Positions 46,022 through 54,480 are shown, counted from the first letter of the stretch. The stretch: 64,000 nucleotides of DNA from Lolliginicoccus suaedae (GCF_008312885.1 NZ_VSSO01000001.1:682001-746000); one strand, 5' to 3'. Made by a program: numbers and translations. The notes: generated by a model from the letters alone, not told the origin.

Positions 46022-46540
46022 TCAGCCCTCCGTGCTCGCGGTGGCGAGATGGGTAGCGATGGTGTCCGCGACCGCGCGGGCGGCGGTGCCCACGGCGGCC
46101 TCGAGCGGCGGGGAGAGCCCGATGCCCTCGTCGAGGGTGGCGGCCTCGCATCCGACGACGAAGGTGCGGGGCAGGGTCCCGCCGAGCGCATCGAGGCTCG
46201 CGAAGACGGCGGCCGGGTCCATGGCGTGCCCGTCGAGGCCCGAGGCGTCGCGTGGCACGGCGGTGGAGCGCAGCGCCACGAGGTCCGCGGCCGAGACCTC
46301 GAGGATGTGCACGGTGCCGGGGCTGCCGCGATCCGGGATGGCATCGACGAGGATCAGCGCGTCCCAGTCCTCGAGGAGGTCATAGGCGAGGTGCATGCCG
46401 CGGATGCCGTAGTCGACGCAGCGCACCGTGCCCGGCAGGGCGATGGTGCCGTCGCCGAGGACGCGCAGCACGGCGGGGCCGAAGCCATCGTCGCCGAGGA
46501 AGATGTTCCCGATGCCTGCCACGAGCACGTGTGCCGCCAT
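46022..46540 (-). CDS. hydrogenase maturation endopeptidase (HyaD/HupD/HybD family)
   Basis: 172 residues. The N-terminus is VAGIGNIFLGDDGFGPAVLR with the nickel-sensing Asp, a strand DYGIRGMHLAYDLLE follows, then DALILVDAIPD and a GHAMDPA His region. It cuts the C-terminal extension of the large subunit after Ni insertion. The predicted 22-residue extension after DPCLPCGVH in the large subunit is its expected substrate. Confidence 0.9.
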   Translation of the reverse strand: MAAHVLVAGIGNIFLGDDGFGPAVLRVLGDGTIALPGTVRCVDYGIRGMHLAYDLLEDWDALILVDAIPDRGSPGTVHILEVSAADLVALRSTAVPRDASGLDGHAMDPAAVFASLDALGGTLPRTFVVGCEAATLDEGIGLSPPLEAAVGTAARAVADTIATHLATASTEG

Positions 46541-46550
46541 GCCTGTCCTC

Positions 46551-46670
46551 CTACATCTGCCGCATGCGCATGTACCGCTTCATGTCGGGGATGCTCTTGA
46601 TCCCGACCATCACCCCGAGTGCCGCGATGGCCGACACCACGGCGGTGGTGATCATGCCGACGATTCTCAT
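46551..46670 (-). CDS. 39-residue hydrogenase-associated membrane peptide (DUF6893-like)
   Basis: Its ATG at 46670 overlaps the stop of the upstream gene (ATGA) and GGAGG precedes it, so it is a real coupled gene. It reads MRIVGMITTAVVSAIAA, then GVMVGIKSIPDMKRYMRMRQM: one transmembrane helix and a basic tail. The pattern matches from memory a tiny family found next to group 1h hydrogenases. It may anchor or tether the enzyme to the membrane; this is inference. Confidence 0.75.
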   Translation of the reverse strand: MRIVGMITTAVVSAIAALGVMVGIKSIPDMKRYMRMRQM

Positions 46671-48118
46671 GGCGTTGCCTCCTTCCAGGTTCGAGCGCCC
46701 TCGCCGCCGTGGGGATCACGGTCCGGGCCGGGGGGTGGCTCATGGGCTGCGCCGGGCAGGGGCTCGAGCTCGCTCGGCGCGAAGTAGAAGTACCGGCCGA
46801 ACCAGTCGTGCAGGTCGGCCGCGGGATCATCGACGAGCACCACTCCGACGTGGGTGGAGCCGTCGACATCGGTCTGCACGTTCGCCACGCGCGCCACCTG
46901 GTCGCGGAAGAAGATGTCCTGCGCGTCCGCGCCCTGTCGCGGGTGCACCCGCACCAGGCTGCCCTTGCCGATGGTCGTGCCGTCGATGACGGTGGTGGCG
47001 GTGCCGGGATCGACGCTGGAATCCACGGCCGGGTCCCACCAGGGCTTGTCGCCGGAGCCCAAAGAATCAGGCGCAGCTGGATCAGGCTCGCGGTAGGTGG
47101 GGATCTCGTCGCGGAACGTGCCGTGCAGCGCGGCGAGGGATTCCGCGGTGGAGCCGTCGGCGCGGTCGATGATGCCGGCGGCGAGGGGGTCGGTGGCCCG
47201 CGCGAGTTCTTTCTCGGCATCGGTCATGGCCATGACGCGCAGGGTGAGGATCTCGTCGATCTCGGTGGCGTCGAACATGGGCCCGGTGCTCTCCCCGGCG
47301 ATCTCGGGGTAGTCGTAGAGGATGATCGGCGAGACGAGCATGATGCGCCGCTCGCCGGGTGCTCCCGCGAGCACGGGGAAGCAGCGGTGGTGGGTGCGGG
47401 CGCGGGCGGCGTCCTCGGCGTCGGGCCTGGGCTCGAGCAGGGACTCGAACTCGCCGTCGGGGGTGGTGACGATGAGATGGGCACCGAGCAGCGAGTGGCG
47501 GATCGCGTCGGCGCGGGGGTCCGGGCCGCTGGGCTCGGCGCTAGTGTTGCGGATCTCGAGAGCGAGGGTGCTGGTGCCGTCGACCGCCGGGAAGCGGCGC
47601 AGTATCGCCTTGGCGCGCAGTGGCCAGCGGGTGCGGCGCAGCCGGCATTCGGGGCCGAGCGTCTCGATGTCCTCGCCGCCGTCGATGCTCACATCGTGCA
47701 CCGGGCGCTCGACCTGTCCAAGAGTCTCGGATAGATCCCATTCGAGGTCGATCTCGTGCGCGATGGCCTCGTCCCAGCTGACATACCGGCGATCCCCCAC
47801 CCACGCCTCGGGCACGGTCTCGTAGTGGCCGTCGCGCGGTTCCTCGACATCCCTGCGCTGCAGCTGCAGGAACCGCAGCGTGACGCGCAGGACGCTGCCG
47901 CCGCGCAGCAGGAGCTCGGTGGCGAGGCGGGAATCCTCGCCGGTGCTGGCCTCGGCCGCACCGGGCGGGCCGAGCACCCCGAACTGCCAGCGCGCCTGGT
48001 TCTTGCGGGAGTCAGCCCGGTAGGGATATAGCAGGTAGCCCTCGTAGAGGACGGCGTCGGCGACGGCCCTTGCCCGTGCCAGGCTCTCGGGCCCGGAAGC
48101 CGTGGGTGCGTTGCTCAT
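46667..48118 (-). CDS. large hydrogenase-cluster protein of unknown function
   Basis: 483 residues from ATG 48118 (MSNAPTASGP), overlapping the downstream DUF6893-like ATG by 4 bp. It is beta-rich and acidic. YEGYLLYPYRADSRKNQARWQFGV lies at the N-terminus, and DIFFRDQVARVANVQTDVDG with GRYFYFAPSELEPLP toward the end. There is no signal or membrane segment and no recognised domain. Its fixed place in the operon implies an assembly or electron-transfer accessory role. Confidence 0.75.
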   Translation of the reverse strand: MSNAPTASGPESLARARAVADAVLYEGYLLYPYRADSRKNQARWQFGVLGPPGAAEASTGEDSRLATELLLRGGSVLRVTLRFLQLQRRDVEEPRDGHYETVPEAWVGDRRYVSWDEAIAHEIDLEWDLSETLGQVERPVHDVSIDGGEDIETLGPECRLRRTRWPLRAKAILRRFPAVDGTSTLALEIRNTSAEPSGPDPRADAIRHSLLGAHLIVTTPDGEFESLLEPRPDAEDAARARTHHRCFPVLAGAPGERRIMLVSPIILYDYPEIAGESTGPMFDATEIDEILTLRVMAMTDAEKELARATDPLAAGIIDRADGSTAESLAALHGTFRDEIPTYREPDPAAPDSLGSGDKPWWDPAVDSSVDPGTATTVIDGTTIGKGSLVRVHPRQGADAQDIFFRDQVARVANVQTDVDGSTHVGVVLVDDPAADLHDWFGRYFYFAPSELEPLPGAAHEPPPGPDRDPHGGEGARTWKEATP

Positions 48119-48780
48119 GATGCCTCCCCTGCTTCGCGCTCGTGCAGCAGCAGGAGCGTCACTGCCGCATCGAGGGTGGTCAGTCCTTTCGCGGCCTTGT
48201 AGCGCAGCAACGCGTTCATGGTGGTGGTCTCCAGGCGCAGCCAGCCGCTGCCCGGATAGTGCTGGGCTACCAGGTCGTGCCACACCTGCACGGGCATGTC
48301 GTGGCTGGCCTCGCAATGCCACGGGATGCGCTGGACGTGGATGCCGTCACCGCCGCGGGTGAAGATCGTGCCGCTGAACAGGAACACCAGCGGCACGGCG
48401 GCATGCCGCTCCCCCGCCGCCTGATCGAGGGCGTGCAGGTACTTCGATGCCGTCACCTCGAAGTCGTAGGTGCATTGCATCGGCAGCGCCACATCGTAGG
48501 TGCCGACGAAGCCGGGCACGGTGGTGGCGGTGTGCAGCCACGGGAACGGGCGGACGCTCGAGGACCACTGCTCGCGGGGGCCGAACATGTCGCGCAGGCC
48601 TGCGGCCTCGTCGTCGCTGTAGGGGCGGCGCTGGGGCTCGATGCGGATCTGGCAGTTGAGCACCATCGCGTGGACCTGCGCGCCGGAGCTCTCGGTGATG
48701 CGCAGGCTCGCGAGCAGGTTGGGGGTGGCCGCGTGCTTCTCGGGGGCGACCTCCATGACGTCGAACGCGAGCTCGGTCAC
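48115..48780 (-). CDS. hydrogenase-cluster protein, DUF6084-like
   Basis: 221 residues from GTG 48780 (VTELAFDVMEVAPE), with GTGA overlap to the upstream gene and ATGA overlap to the downstream one. It has LLASLRITESSGAQVHAMVLNCQIRIEPQRR and FPWLHTATTVPGFVGTYDVALPMQCTYDFEV: beta-sandwich-like strands with several aromatic positions. It matches from memory a family restricted to group 1h hydrogenase loci. Its function is unknown. Confidence 0.72.
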   Translation of the reverse strand: MTELAFDVMEVAPEKHAATPNLLASLRITESSGAQVHAMVLNCQIRIEPQRRPYSDDEAAGLRDMFGPREQWSSSVRPFPWLHTATTVPGFVGTYDVALPMQCTYDFEVTASKYLHALDQAAGERHAAVPLVFLFSGTIFTRGGDGIHVQRIPWHCEASHDMPVQVWHDLVAQHYPGSGWLRLETTTMNALLRYKAAKGLTTLDAAVTLLLLHEREAGEAS

Positions 48781-49433
48781 CGGGTGCCCCCTGCGCGGGC
48801 GGCGGGCCGGGCCCGGGCGGCGATGCGGTCGAAGAATGCGTCGATGCGCCGGCGCGCGTCCTGGCCGCCGTCGAAGCCCCGCCACACCGACCGTAGTTGC
48901 CCGACTAGCTCGTAGCAGGCGTCGATCGGCACGAGGTAGCACTCCGGCGCGGCGAGGGGGTCCTCGGGGACGCGGATGAGCAAGGCCTCCACATCGGGCA
49001 GCATCGTGGTCAGGTGCGGGAGCGAGGTGGTGATGTCCTCCCACTGGCGGATGTCGAGCTCGGACTCGGTGGCCCCGGCGGGGCCCGGGTAGAAGGTGAC
49101 GGTGTGGCCGAGCTTGGAGTTGTGGAAGCAGAACGCGAGGCCGACGGGGATGTCGAGCGCGGACCATTCCTGCCGCGTGAGGCCCTCGTCGCCGAAGGAG
49201 AGATAGCGGTCCGGCACGGAGCGGAACCGCAGGCTCGCGCTGGTGTCGGTGAAGAGCAGGTAGCACGGGCGGCACACGCACATCAGTTGCCGTCCCTGCA
49301 CGTCCACGACGTGGGAGTGCTCGTCGCCGATGGGGACCGCGCACATGTCGCAGCGCTCCCCCGGCTGCGTCTCGGGCTGGGTGGCGCGTATTCGTCGCAG
49401 GACGTCGAGCGGCGAGTCGCCGGCCCCGCTCAC
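48777..49433 (-). CDS. hydrogenase-cluster protein with zinc ribbon, DUF5947-like
   Basis: 218 residues. Near the N-terminus is a zinc-ribbon pattern, GERCDMCAVPIGDEHSH then CVCRPCYLLF. The remainder is alpha/beta with FCFHNSKLGHTVTFYPGPAGATES. It matches from memory a family seen beside group 1h hydrogenases. The metal site suggests a rubredoxin-like or structural role, not proven. It overlaps both neighbours by 4 bp. Confidence 0.75.
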   Translation of the reverse strand: MSGAGDSPLDVLRRIRATQPETQPGERCDMCAVPIGDEHSHVVDVQGRQLMCVCRPCYLLFTDTSASLRFRSVPDRYLSFGDEGLTRQEWSALDIPVGLAFCFHNSKLGHTVTFYPGPAGATESELDIRQWEDITTSLPHLTTMLPDVEALLIRVPEDPLAAPECYLVPIDACYELVGQLRSVWRGFDGGQDARRRIDAFFDRIAARARPAARAGGTR

Positions 49434-50383
49434 TGCCCGGCCCCCGCGGGCAGCGAGACGGACAGCACGCCCTCGCGGCGCAGCACCGGCAGCGGCGTCA
49501 GGTGCTCTCCCGCATGGTCGCTGCTGGTGTCATCAAGGCTGGCTCCCGCGCGGCCGATGTCGAAGTGCGCCCGGCAGCGCGGGCAGCGCAGCACCGCGGT
49601 GCGCGTGCCGGCCTGGCGGTGCAGCACTGCCCCGGCCATGGAGCCGAGGCAGTGGCCGCAGCGGTCGATGAAGGCGTAGGCCTCCTCCCCGCTGCGGCAC
49701 GCCAGGATGGTGGTGCCGCCGATGGCGAACCCGGCGACCTCGCCATCGGCGAGGCCCTCGAGCTCGGGCAGCTGCGCCCAGCTCCCGCCGTGATGCCCCC
49801 CGTCCTGCTGGGTCCCATCCTGCTGCGAACCGTTCTGGTGCACCTTGGCGAACAGGGTGTCCGCCGCGATGAGCCCGCTCGATCCATTCTCGGCGGGCTG
49901 CTCGGTATCGACCTCGATGCTGGTGATCTCCGGGGCGGCGGACCGCACGGCATCCTCGACAGCGAGCTCAAGGGTCACCGACGACGAGGGGCAGCTCTTG
50001 CAGGTGCCCTGGAACCGCAAGCGGACCACTCCCTCCTCGACGCCGATCAGATCGACATCGCCGCCGTGGGAGCCGAGGTAGGGGCGCACGCTATCGAGCG
50101 CCTTGCGCACGCGCGCCTCCACATCGTCGGGGTGCAGGCCGTGGACGAGCAGCAGGCTGGCGACGAGGTCATCGTCGGCGAGCTCTCGGAGGATAACGCC
50201 GCCATCATGCTCCCGGATGACGCGCAGCACCTGCTCGAGCCCGGCCCCGTACAGGCCGACGACCTCGCGGACGAGGGACTCGGCGCGCTCGCGCGCGAGG
50301 GGACCGCTCGCCGACATCGCGTCGAGCAACCCGTCGATGCGCTCTCCCGCATCGCGCCAGCTGCCCGGGCTCCCGGCAGGCAT
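49430..50383 (-). CDS. NifU-type and Rieske-type fusion protein (hydrogenase operon)
   Basis: 317 residues. Residues about 90-150 are a NifU C-terminal (Nfu) domain with F-Q-G-T-C-K-S-C-P-S-S. A Gln/Gly-rich linker follows. Residues about 215-270 are Rieske-like with CGH, 20-odd residues, then CRAH, the 2Fe-2S ligand set. It is likely an Fe-S carrier or the electron acceptor of the hydrogenase. It overlaps the downstream gene by 4 bp and starts 4 bp after the large-subunit stop. Confidence 0.85.
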   Translation of the reverse strand: MPAGSPGSWRDAGERIDGLLDAMSASGPLARERAESLVREVVGLYGAGLEQVLRVIREHDGGVILRELADDDLVASLLLVHGLHPDDVEARVRKALDSVRPYLGSHGGDVDLIGVEEGVVRLRFQGTCKSCPSSSVTLELAVEDAVRSAAPEITSIEVDTEQPAENGSSGLIAADTLFAKVHQNGSQQDGTQQDGGHHGGSWAQLPELEGLADGEVAGFAIGGTTILACRSGEEAYAFIDRCGHCLGSMAGAVLHRQAGTRTAVLRCPRCRAHFDIGRAGASLDDTSSDHAGEHLTPLPVLRREGVLSVSLPAGAGQ

Positions 50384-50387
50384 GCGA

Positions 50388-52202
50388 TCACTCGCCCGTC
50401 AGTGACTGGGTGGGCGAGTGCAGCTTCTCCAGGGTCTTCCCGCCACCGAGGTACATGTGCACCCCGCACGGCAGGCACGGATCGAAGCTGCGGACGGTCC
50501 GCATCACGTCGATCCCCTTGAAGTGCTCGAGGTCGTTCTCCTCGAAGATCGGCTGCCCCTGCACCGCGTCCTCATAAGGGCCCGGCGTGCCGTAGCTGTC
50601 GCGGGGGTTCGCGTTCCACGGGGTCGGCGGGTACGGGTGGTAGTTGGCGATCTTGCCGTCGCGGATCACCATGTGGTGGCTGAGCACCCCGCGCACCGCC
50701 TCGGTGAAGCCGCACCCGATGCCCTCGTCGGGCACCTCGAACTTCTCCCAGGTCTTGGTCCGCCCGGCCCGGATCTCGCCGAGCGCTTGCTCGCAGAAGT
50801 GCAGCGCGCACGCGGCGGCGTAGGCCTGGAAGTAGGTGCGTGCCCGGTCCCGCTCGATGGTGTTGGACCCATGCACGGGGATCTTCCATTCGAAGCTGAC
50901 CGGGCCCTTGAGCGCGGTCTTCGGCAGGTTGATCTGCACGCTGTGGCCGGTGGACTTGACGTAGCCGACGTCGACGAGCCCGGCGAGCGCTGTCGACCAC
51001 AGCCGGGCGAGCGGCCCGCCACCGGTGTCGAGTGCGAGGTGGTCGGTGCCGTCGAACCAGCGGGGCGACATCACCCACGAGTACTTGTCGTCCATGTCGC
51101 GGCGCTGCGGGCGCGGATTGGTGTGCTGGTTCCAGGGGTGGCGGCGGTCCACGGGGTTGCCCAGCGGATCGCGCGTCACGAACATCTCCTGATCGGTCCA
51201 GTCGTCGTAGTAGGAGGAGCCGAGCAGGATGCGGATGCCCAGGTTGATGTCCACCAGGGAGGTCGTGACGAGCTTGCCGTCCACGACGACGCCGGGGGTG
51301 ACGAACATCTTGCGCCCCCACGCCTCCATGTCCTTGTACTCGAAGTTGCACGCCTCGGGATCCTGGAACGAGCCCCAGCAGCCGAGCAGGGTGCGGCGCA
51401 GGCCGACCTTCTCGTAGCCGGGCAGTGCCTCGTAGAAGAAGTCGAACAGGTCGTCGTGCATGGGCACGACCTTCTTCATGAACTCGACGTAGCGCATCAG
51501 CCGGGACATGTAGTCGGTCATCAGCTGGATCGTCGCGACGGTTCCCACCCCGCCGGGGTAGAGGGTGGAGGGGTGGACGTGGCGGCCCTCCATGAGGCAG
51601 AACATCTCGCGCGTGGAGCGGGAGACGGCGAGGGCCTCGCGGTAGAACTCGCCGGAGAACGGGTTGAGCGAGCGCATGATGTCGCCGATGGTGCGGTAGC
51701 CGTGCTCACCGGCGTGCGGGGCCTCGGTCTTGTTGGCGCGCTCGAGGACGCCCGGGTTGGTCTCGGCGACCATCTTCTCGCAGAAATCAACACCCACCAG
51801 GTTCTCCTGGAAGATGTTGTGGTCGAACATGTACTCGGCGGCCTCGCCGAGGTTGATGATCCATTCACCGATGTGCGGCGGCTTCACCCCGTAGGCCATG
51901 TTCTGCGTGTAGCAGGAACACGTGGCGTGGTTGTCACCGCAGATGCCACAGATGCGGGAGGTGATGAAGTGCGCGTCGCGCGGGTCCTTTCCCTTCATGA
52001 AGATGGAGTAGCCGCGGAAGATCGACGAGGTGCTGTGGCACTCCTTGACGACCTTCTGCTTGAAATCGATGGTGGTGTAGATGCCCAGGCTGCCCACGAT
52101 CCGGGTGATCGGATCCCAGTTCATCTCCACCAGGCCGTCCGCGTTCTCCTTGATGGGCGGCGGGGTGGGCAGCGGCCCGGGCCCGTGAATGGTTGACGTC
52201 AT
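50388..52202 (-). CDS. hhyL: group 1h [NiFe]-hydrogenase large subunit
   Basis: 604 residues. L1 motif RICGICGDNHATC (Cys85, Cys88) and L2 motif DPCLPCGVH (Cys576, Cys579) coordinate the NiFe site. Both match group 1h (group 5) high-affinity hydrogenases that oxidise atmospheric H2, as in Mycobacterium, Streptomyces and Ralstonia. A 22-residue C-terminal extension follows His582 and would be removed by the maturation protease. It is 28 bp downstream of the small subunit gene. Confidence 0.95.
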   Translation of the reverse strand: MTSTIHGPGPLPTPPPIKENADGLVEMNWDPITRIVGSLGIYTTIDFKQKVVKECHSTSSIFRGYSIFMKGKDPRDAHFITSRICGICGDNHATCSCYTQNMAYGVKPPHIGEWIINLGEAAEYMFDHNIFQENLVGVDFCEKMVAETNPGVLERANKTEAPHAGEHGYRTIGDIMRSLNPFSGEFYREALAVSRSTREMFCLMEGRHVHPSTLYPGGVGTVATIQLMTDYMSRLMRYVEFMKKVVPMHDDLFDFFYEALPGYEKVGLRRTLLGCWGSFQDPEACNFEYKDMEAWGRKMFVTPGVVVDGKLVTTSLVDINLGIRILLGSSYYDDWTDQEMFVTRDPLGNPVDRRHPWNQHTNPRPQRRDMDDKYSWVMSPRWFDGTDHLALDTGGGPLARLWSTALAGLVDVGYVKSTGHSVQINLPKTALKGPVSFEWKIPVHGSNTIERDRARTYFQAYAAACALHFCEQALGEIRAGRTKTWEKFEVPDEGIGCGFTEAVRGVLSHHMVIRDGKIANYHPYPPTPWNANPRDSYGTPGPYEDAVQGQPIFEENDLEHFKGIDVMRTVRSFDPCLPCGVHMYLGGGKTLEKLHSPTQSLTGE

Positions 52203-52230
52203 CGCATGCCTCTTTGCTTCTACCGGGCTG

Positions 52231-53286
52231 CTACCAGGTGCGGGTGGCGCCGGTGGTCAGTTGATCGCCGCGGGCGCGCCACTTGGGTTCCCGGTCAACG
52301 GTGTGGGAGGTGATGTTGCGCAGGCTGCGGATCACCGATCCGTACACGCCTACCGCGGCGCTGGAGAGCTTGCCTCCGGGTGGTTCATCCATGAACGGCA
52401 TGAACATGTCGGGGAAGCCCGGCATGGTGCAGCCGATGCAGATGCCGCCCACGTTCGGGCAGCCGCCGACCCCGTTGATCCAGCCGCGCTTGGGCACGTT
52501 GCACTTGACGACCGGGCCCCAGCATCCCAGCTTCACGATGCACTTCGGCGAGCCGTACTCGGTCGCGAAGTCGCCTTCCTCGTAGTAGCCGGCGCGGTCG
52601 CAGCCCTCGTGGACGGTCTTGCCGAACAGCCACGTGGGTCGCAATGCCTCGTCGAGCGGGATCATCGGCGCCTGCCCCGATGCCTGGTACAGCAGGTAGG
52701 TCAGTGTCTCGGACAGGTTATCGGGATGGATGGGGCAGCCCGGCACGCAGACGATCGGCAGGCCAGCCTTGGATTTCCAGTCCCAGCCGAGATAGTCGGG
52801 CACGCCCATCGCCCCGGTCGGGTTGCCAGCCATCGCATGGATGCCGCCATAGGTGGCGCAGGTGCCGACGGCGACGACCGCGGTGGCCTTGGGGGTCAGG
52901 CGGTCGAGCCATTCACTGGTGGTGATGGGCTGGCCGTCCTCGTCGTTGCCGAAGCCGCACCAGTAGCCGTCGCTGGCGTGGATCTTCTCGTTGGGGATCG
53001 AGCCCTCGACGACGAGGACGAACGGCTCGAGCTCGCCGCGATCGGCCTTGCGGAACCACTCGAGGAAGTCGTCGGCTCCCCCTTCGGGCCCGCACTCGAA
53101 GTCGATGAGCGGCCAGTGCACAGCTATGTTGGGAAGTCCGGGCAGGGCGCCGAGGGCGATCTCCTCGATGGTGGGCTGGGTGGCTGCGGTCAGGGCCACC
53201 GAATCGCCGTCGCAACTGAGTCCTGCGTTGATCCAGAGGACATGGATCACGGGGGTTTCTTCTGCTGTAGCCGCCGTGTCAGACAT
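52231..53286 (-). CDS. hhyS: group 1h [NiFe]-hydrogenase small subunit
   Basis: 351 residues from ATG 53286. There is no Tat signal, consistent with group 1h enzymes that face the cytoplasm. The proximal cluster ligands begin at LSCDGDS: the usual C-x2-C is C-x2-D (Cys25, Asp28), the Asp substitution known from Ralstonia's group 5 enzyme. Further clusters use CATYGG, VPGCPIHPDN and a Cys-rich C-terminal part (CNVPK..GGCPNVGGICIGCTMPGFPD). It oxidises H2 and passes electrons to the respiratory chain, perhaps via the NifU-Rieske protein. Confidence 0.95.
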   Translation of the reverse strand: MSDTAATAEETPVIHVLWINAGLSCDGDSVALTAATQPTIEEIALGALPGLPNIAVHWPLIDFECGPEGGADDFLEWFRKADRGELEPFVLVVEGSIPNEKIHASDGYWCGFGNDEDGQPITTSEWLDRLTPKATAVVAVGTCATYGGIHAMAGNPTGAMGVPDYLGWDWKSKAGLPIVCVPGCPIHPDNLSETLTYLLYQASGQAPMIPLDEALRPTWLFGKTVHEGCDRAGYYEEGDFATEYGSPKCIVKLGCWGPVVKCNVPKRGWINGVGGCPNVGGICIGCTMPGFPDMFMPFMDEPPGGKLSSAAVGVYGSVIRSLRNITSHTVDREPKWRARGDQLTTGATRTW

Positions 53287-53364
53287 GGTTGCCACTTTCC
53301 GGGGCAGGGCACGACAAACACCCGAAGGCCCCTGCGTCACCGGAGTCGACCCTCGGCCCACTTG

Positions 53365-53380
53365 CGTGACGTAGATCACA
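53365..53380. promoter_or_regulatory. CRP/GlxR-like site upstream of the hydrogenase operon
   Basis: CGTGACGTAGATCACA fits TGTGA-N6-TCACA at 9 of 10 positions. It lies 79-94 bp upstream of the small subunit start, where an activator of the CRP family (GlxR or CRP in actinobacteria) would bind. Starvation-induced H2 uptake would suit such control. Confidence 0.55.
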
Positions 53381-53439
53381 TTCTAGGCGATCATGATCAG
53401 TTTGGTCAAAGGTCGATCTAGCGTCCGACCTGCGGCTAT

Positions 53440-53458
53440 ATAGGGTTGGCTAGCCTAA
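53440..53458. promoter_or_regulatory. DtxR/IdeR-like iron box upstream of the hydrogenase operon
   Basis: The 19-mer matches the IdeR consensus TTAGGTTAGGCTAACCTAA at 15 of 19 positions, centred on GGCTAGCC. It lies about 155-170 bp upstream of the small subunit ATG and overlaps the stop codon of the CMAS-type gene. Similar sites sit at the siderophore genes. The distance to the promoter is large, so its role in hydrogenase control is tentative. Confidence 0.4.
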
Positions 53459-54336
53459 CTAGACTGGCTGGCCGCCTGCTTCGCGAGAGTGAACTGCATG
53501 ACGTCGATGTAGCCCTTCCGGAACAAGTCCGCGCACCCGGTGAGGTACTTCATGTACCGGTCATACATCTCGACCGAGGTGATCTCTATGGCCCTCTCGC
53601 GGTTCTGCTCGAGAGCGTGCGCCCAGCAGTCGAGCGTGCGCGCATAGTGCGGCTGCAACGCTTGCACCCGCTCGGTGGTGAACCCCGCGTCCGCGGAACG
53701 CTCGCGCACCACCTCCGGCTGCGGGATCTGCCCGCCTGGAAAGATCTCCCGGAGGATGAACAGATGGAACCTCGCCAGGTCACGAGTGACCGGCAGTCCC
53801 CGCTCCCGCAATTGCGCCAGGCTCGGGCCAACAATGGTGTGCAGCATCATTCGGCCATCCGGCGGCAGGATCGCATGGCAACGCTCGAAGAACGCGTCGT
53901 ACCGCTCCTTGCGGAAATGCTCGAACGCACCGATGCTCACGATCCGGTCGACAGGCTCATCGAACTCCTCCCAGCCCTGCAGCCGGACCTCGAACGACCG
54001 GCTCGATTCGACCTCCGACAGCATGGAGCTCGCATAGCGATGCTGGTTCTCGCTGAGCGTGAGACCAATAACGTTGACGTCGTGCTTCTCCATTGCCCGG
54101 CGCATCGTGGTCCCCCAGCCGCACCCCACATCGAGCAAGGTCATTCCCGGATGCAAGTCGCACTTGCCCAGCGAAAGGTCGACCTTCGCTAGCTGGGCCT
54201 GCTCCAGGGTGTAGTCGTCCTTCTCGAAATAGGCACAGCTGTAGGTGCGGGTCGGATCAAGGAACAGCGCGTAGAAGTCATCCGACACGTCGTAGTGCGC
54301 CTGGACCTGCTTGTAGAAAGGCTTCAGATCAGTCAT
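53455..54336 (-). CDS. CMAS-family (mycolic acid cyclopropane synthase-type) SAM methyltransferase
   Basis: 293 residues, the usual CMAS length. The N-terminus HYDVSDDFYALFLDP, SAM motif LLDVGCGWG, GLTLSENQ, and Y-M-K-Y-L-T-G-C-A-D-L-F-R-K-G at the C-terminus are typical of mycolate and cyclopropane fatty-acid methyltransferases. It modifies a double bond of a membrane or mycolate lipid using SAM. It supports a mycolate-making organism. It is separate from the hydrogenase operon downstream. Confidence 0.9.
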   Translation of the reverse strand: MTDLKPFYKQVQAHYDVSDDFYALFLDPTRTYSCAYFEKDDYTLEQAQLAKVDLSLGKCDLHPGMTLLDVGCGWGTTMRRAMEKHDVNVIGLTLSENQHRYASSMLSEVESSRSFEVRLQGWEEFDEPVDRIVSIGAFEHFRKERYDAFFERCHAILPPDGRMMLHTIVGPSLAQLRERGLPVTRDLARFHLFILREIFPGGQIPQPEVVRERSADAGFTTERVQALQPHYARTLDCWAHALEQNRERAIEITSVEMYDRYMKYLTGCADLFRKGYIDVMQFTLAKQAASQSS

Positions 54337-54480
54337 GGGTCATCCTTGCCCCCGCGAGTGCTTGCCACTGAAAAGCCCCCTGGGCCAACCCTACGCTCGT
54401 CCTCGAGCAAACCCGCAGGGCACAGGCGCACTTGACCACAAGGACGTTCCGCGCACTACCCGGAGGAGCGGATCGATCGG

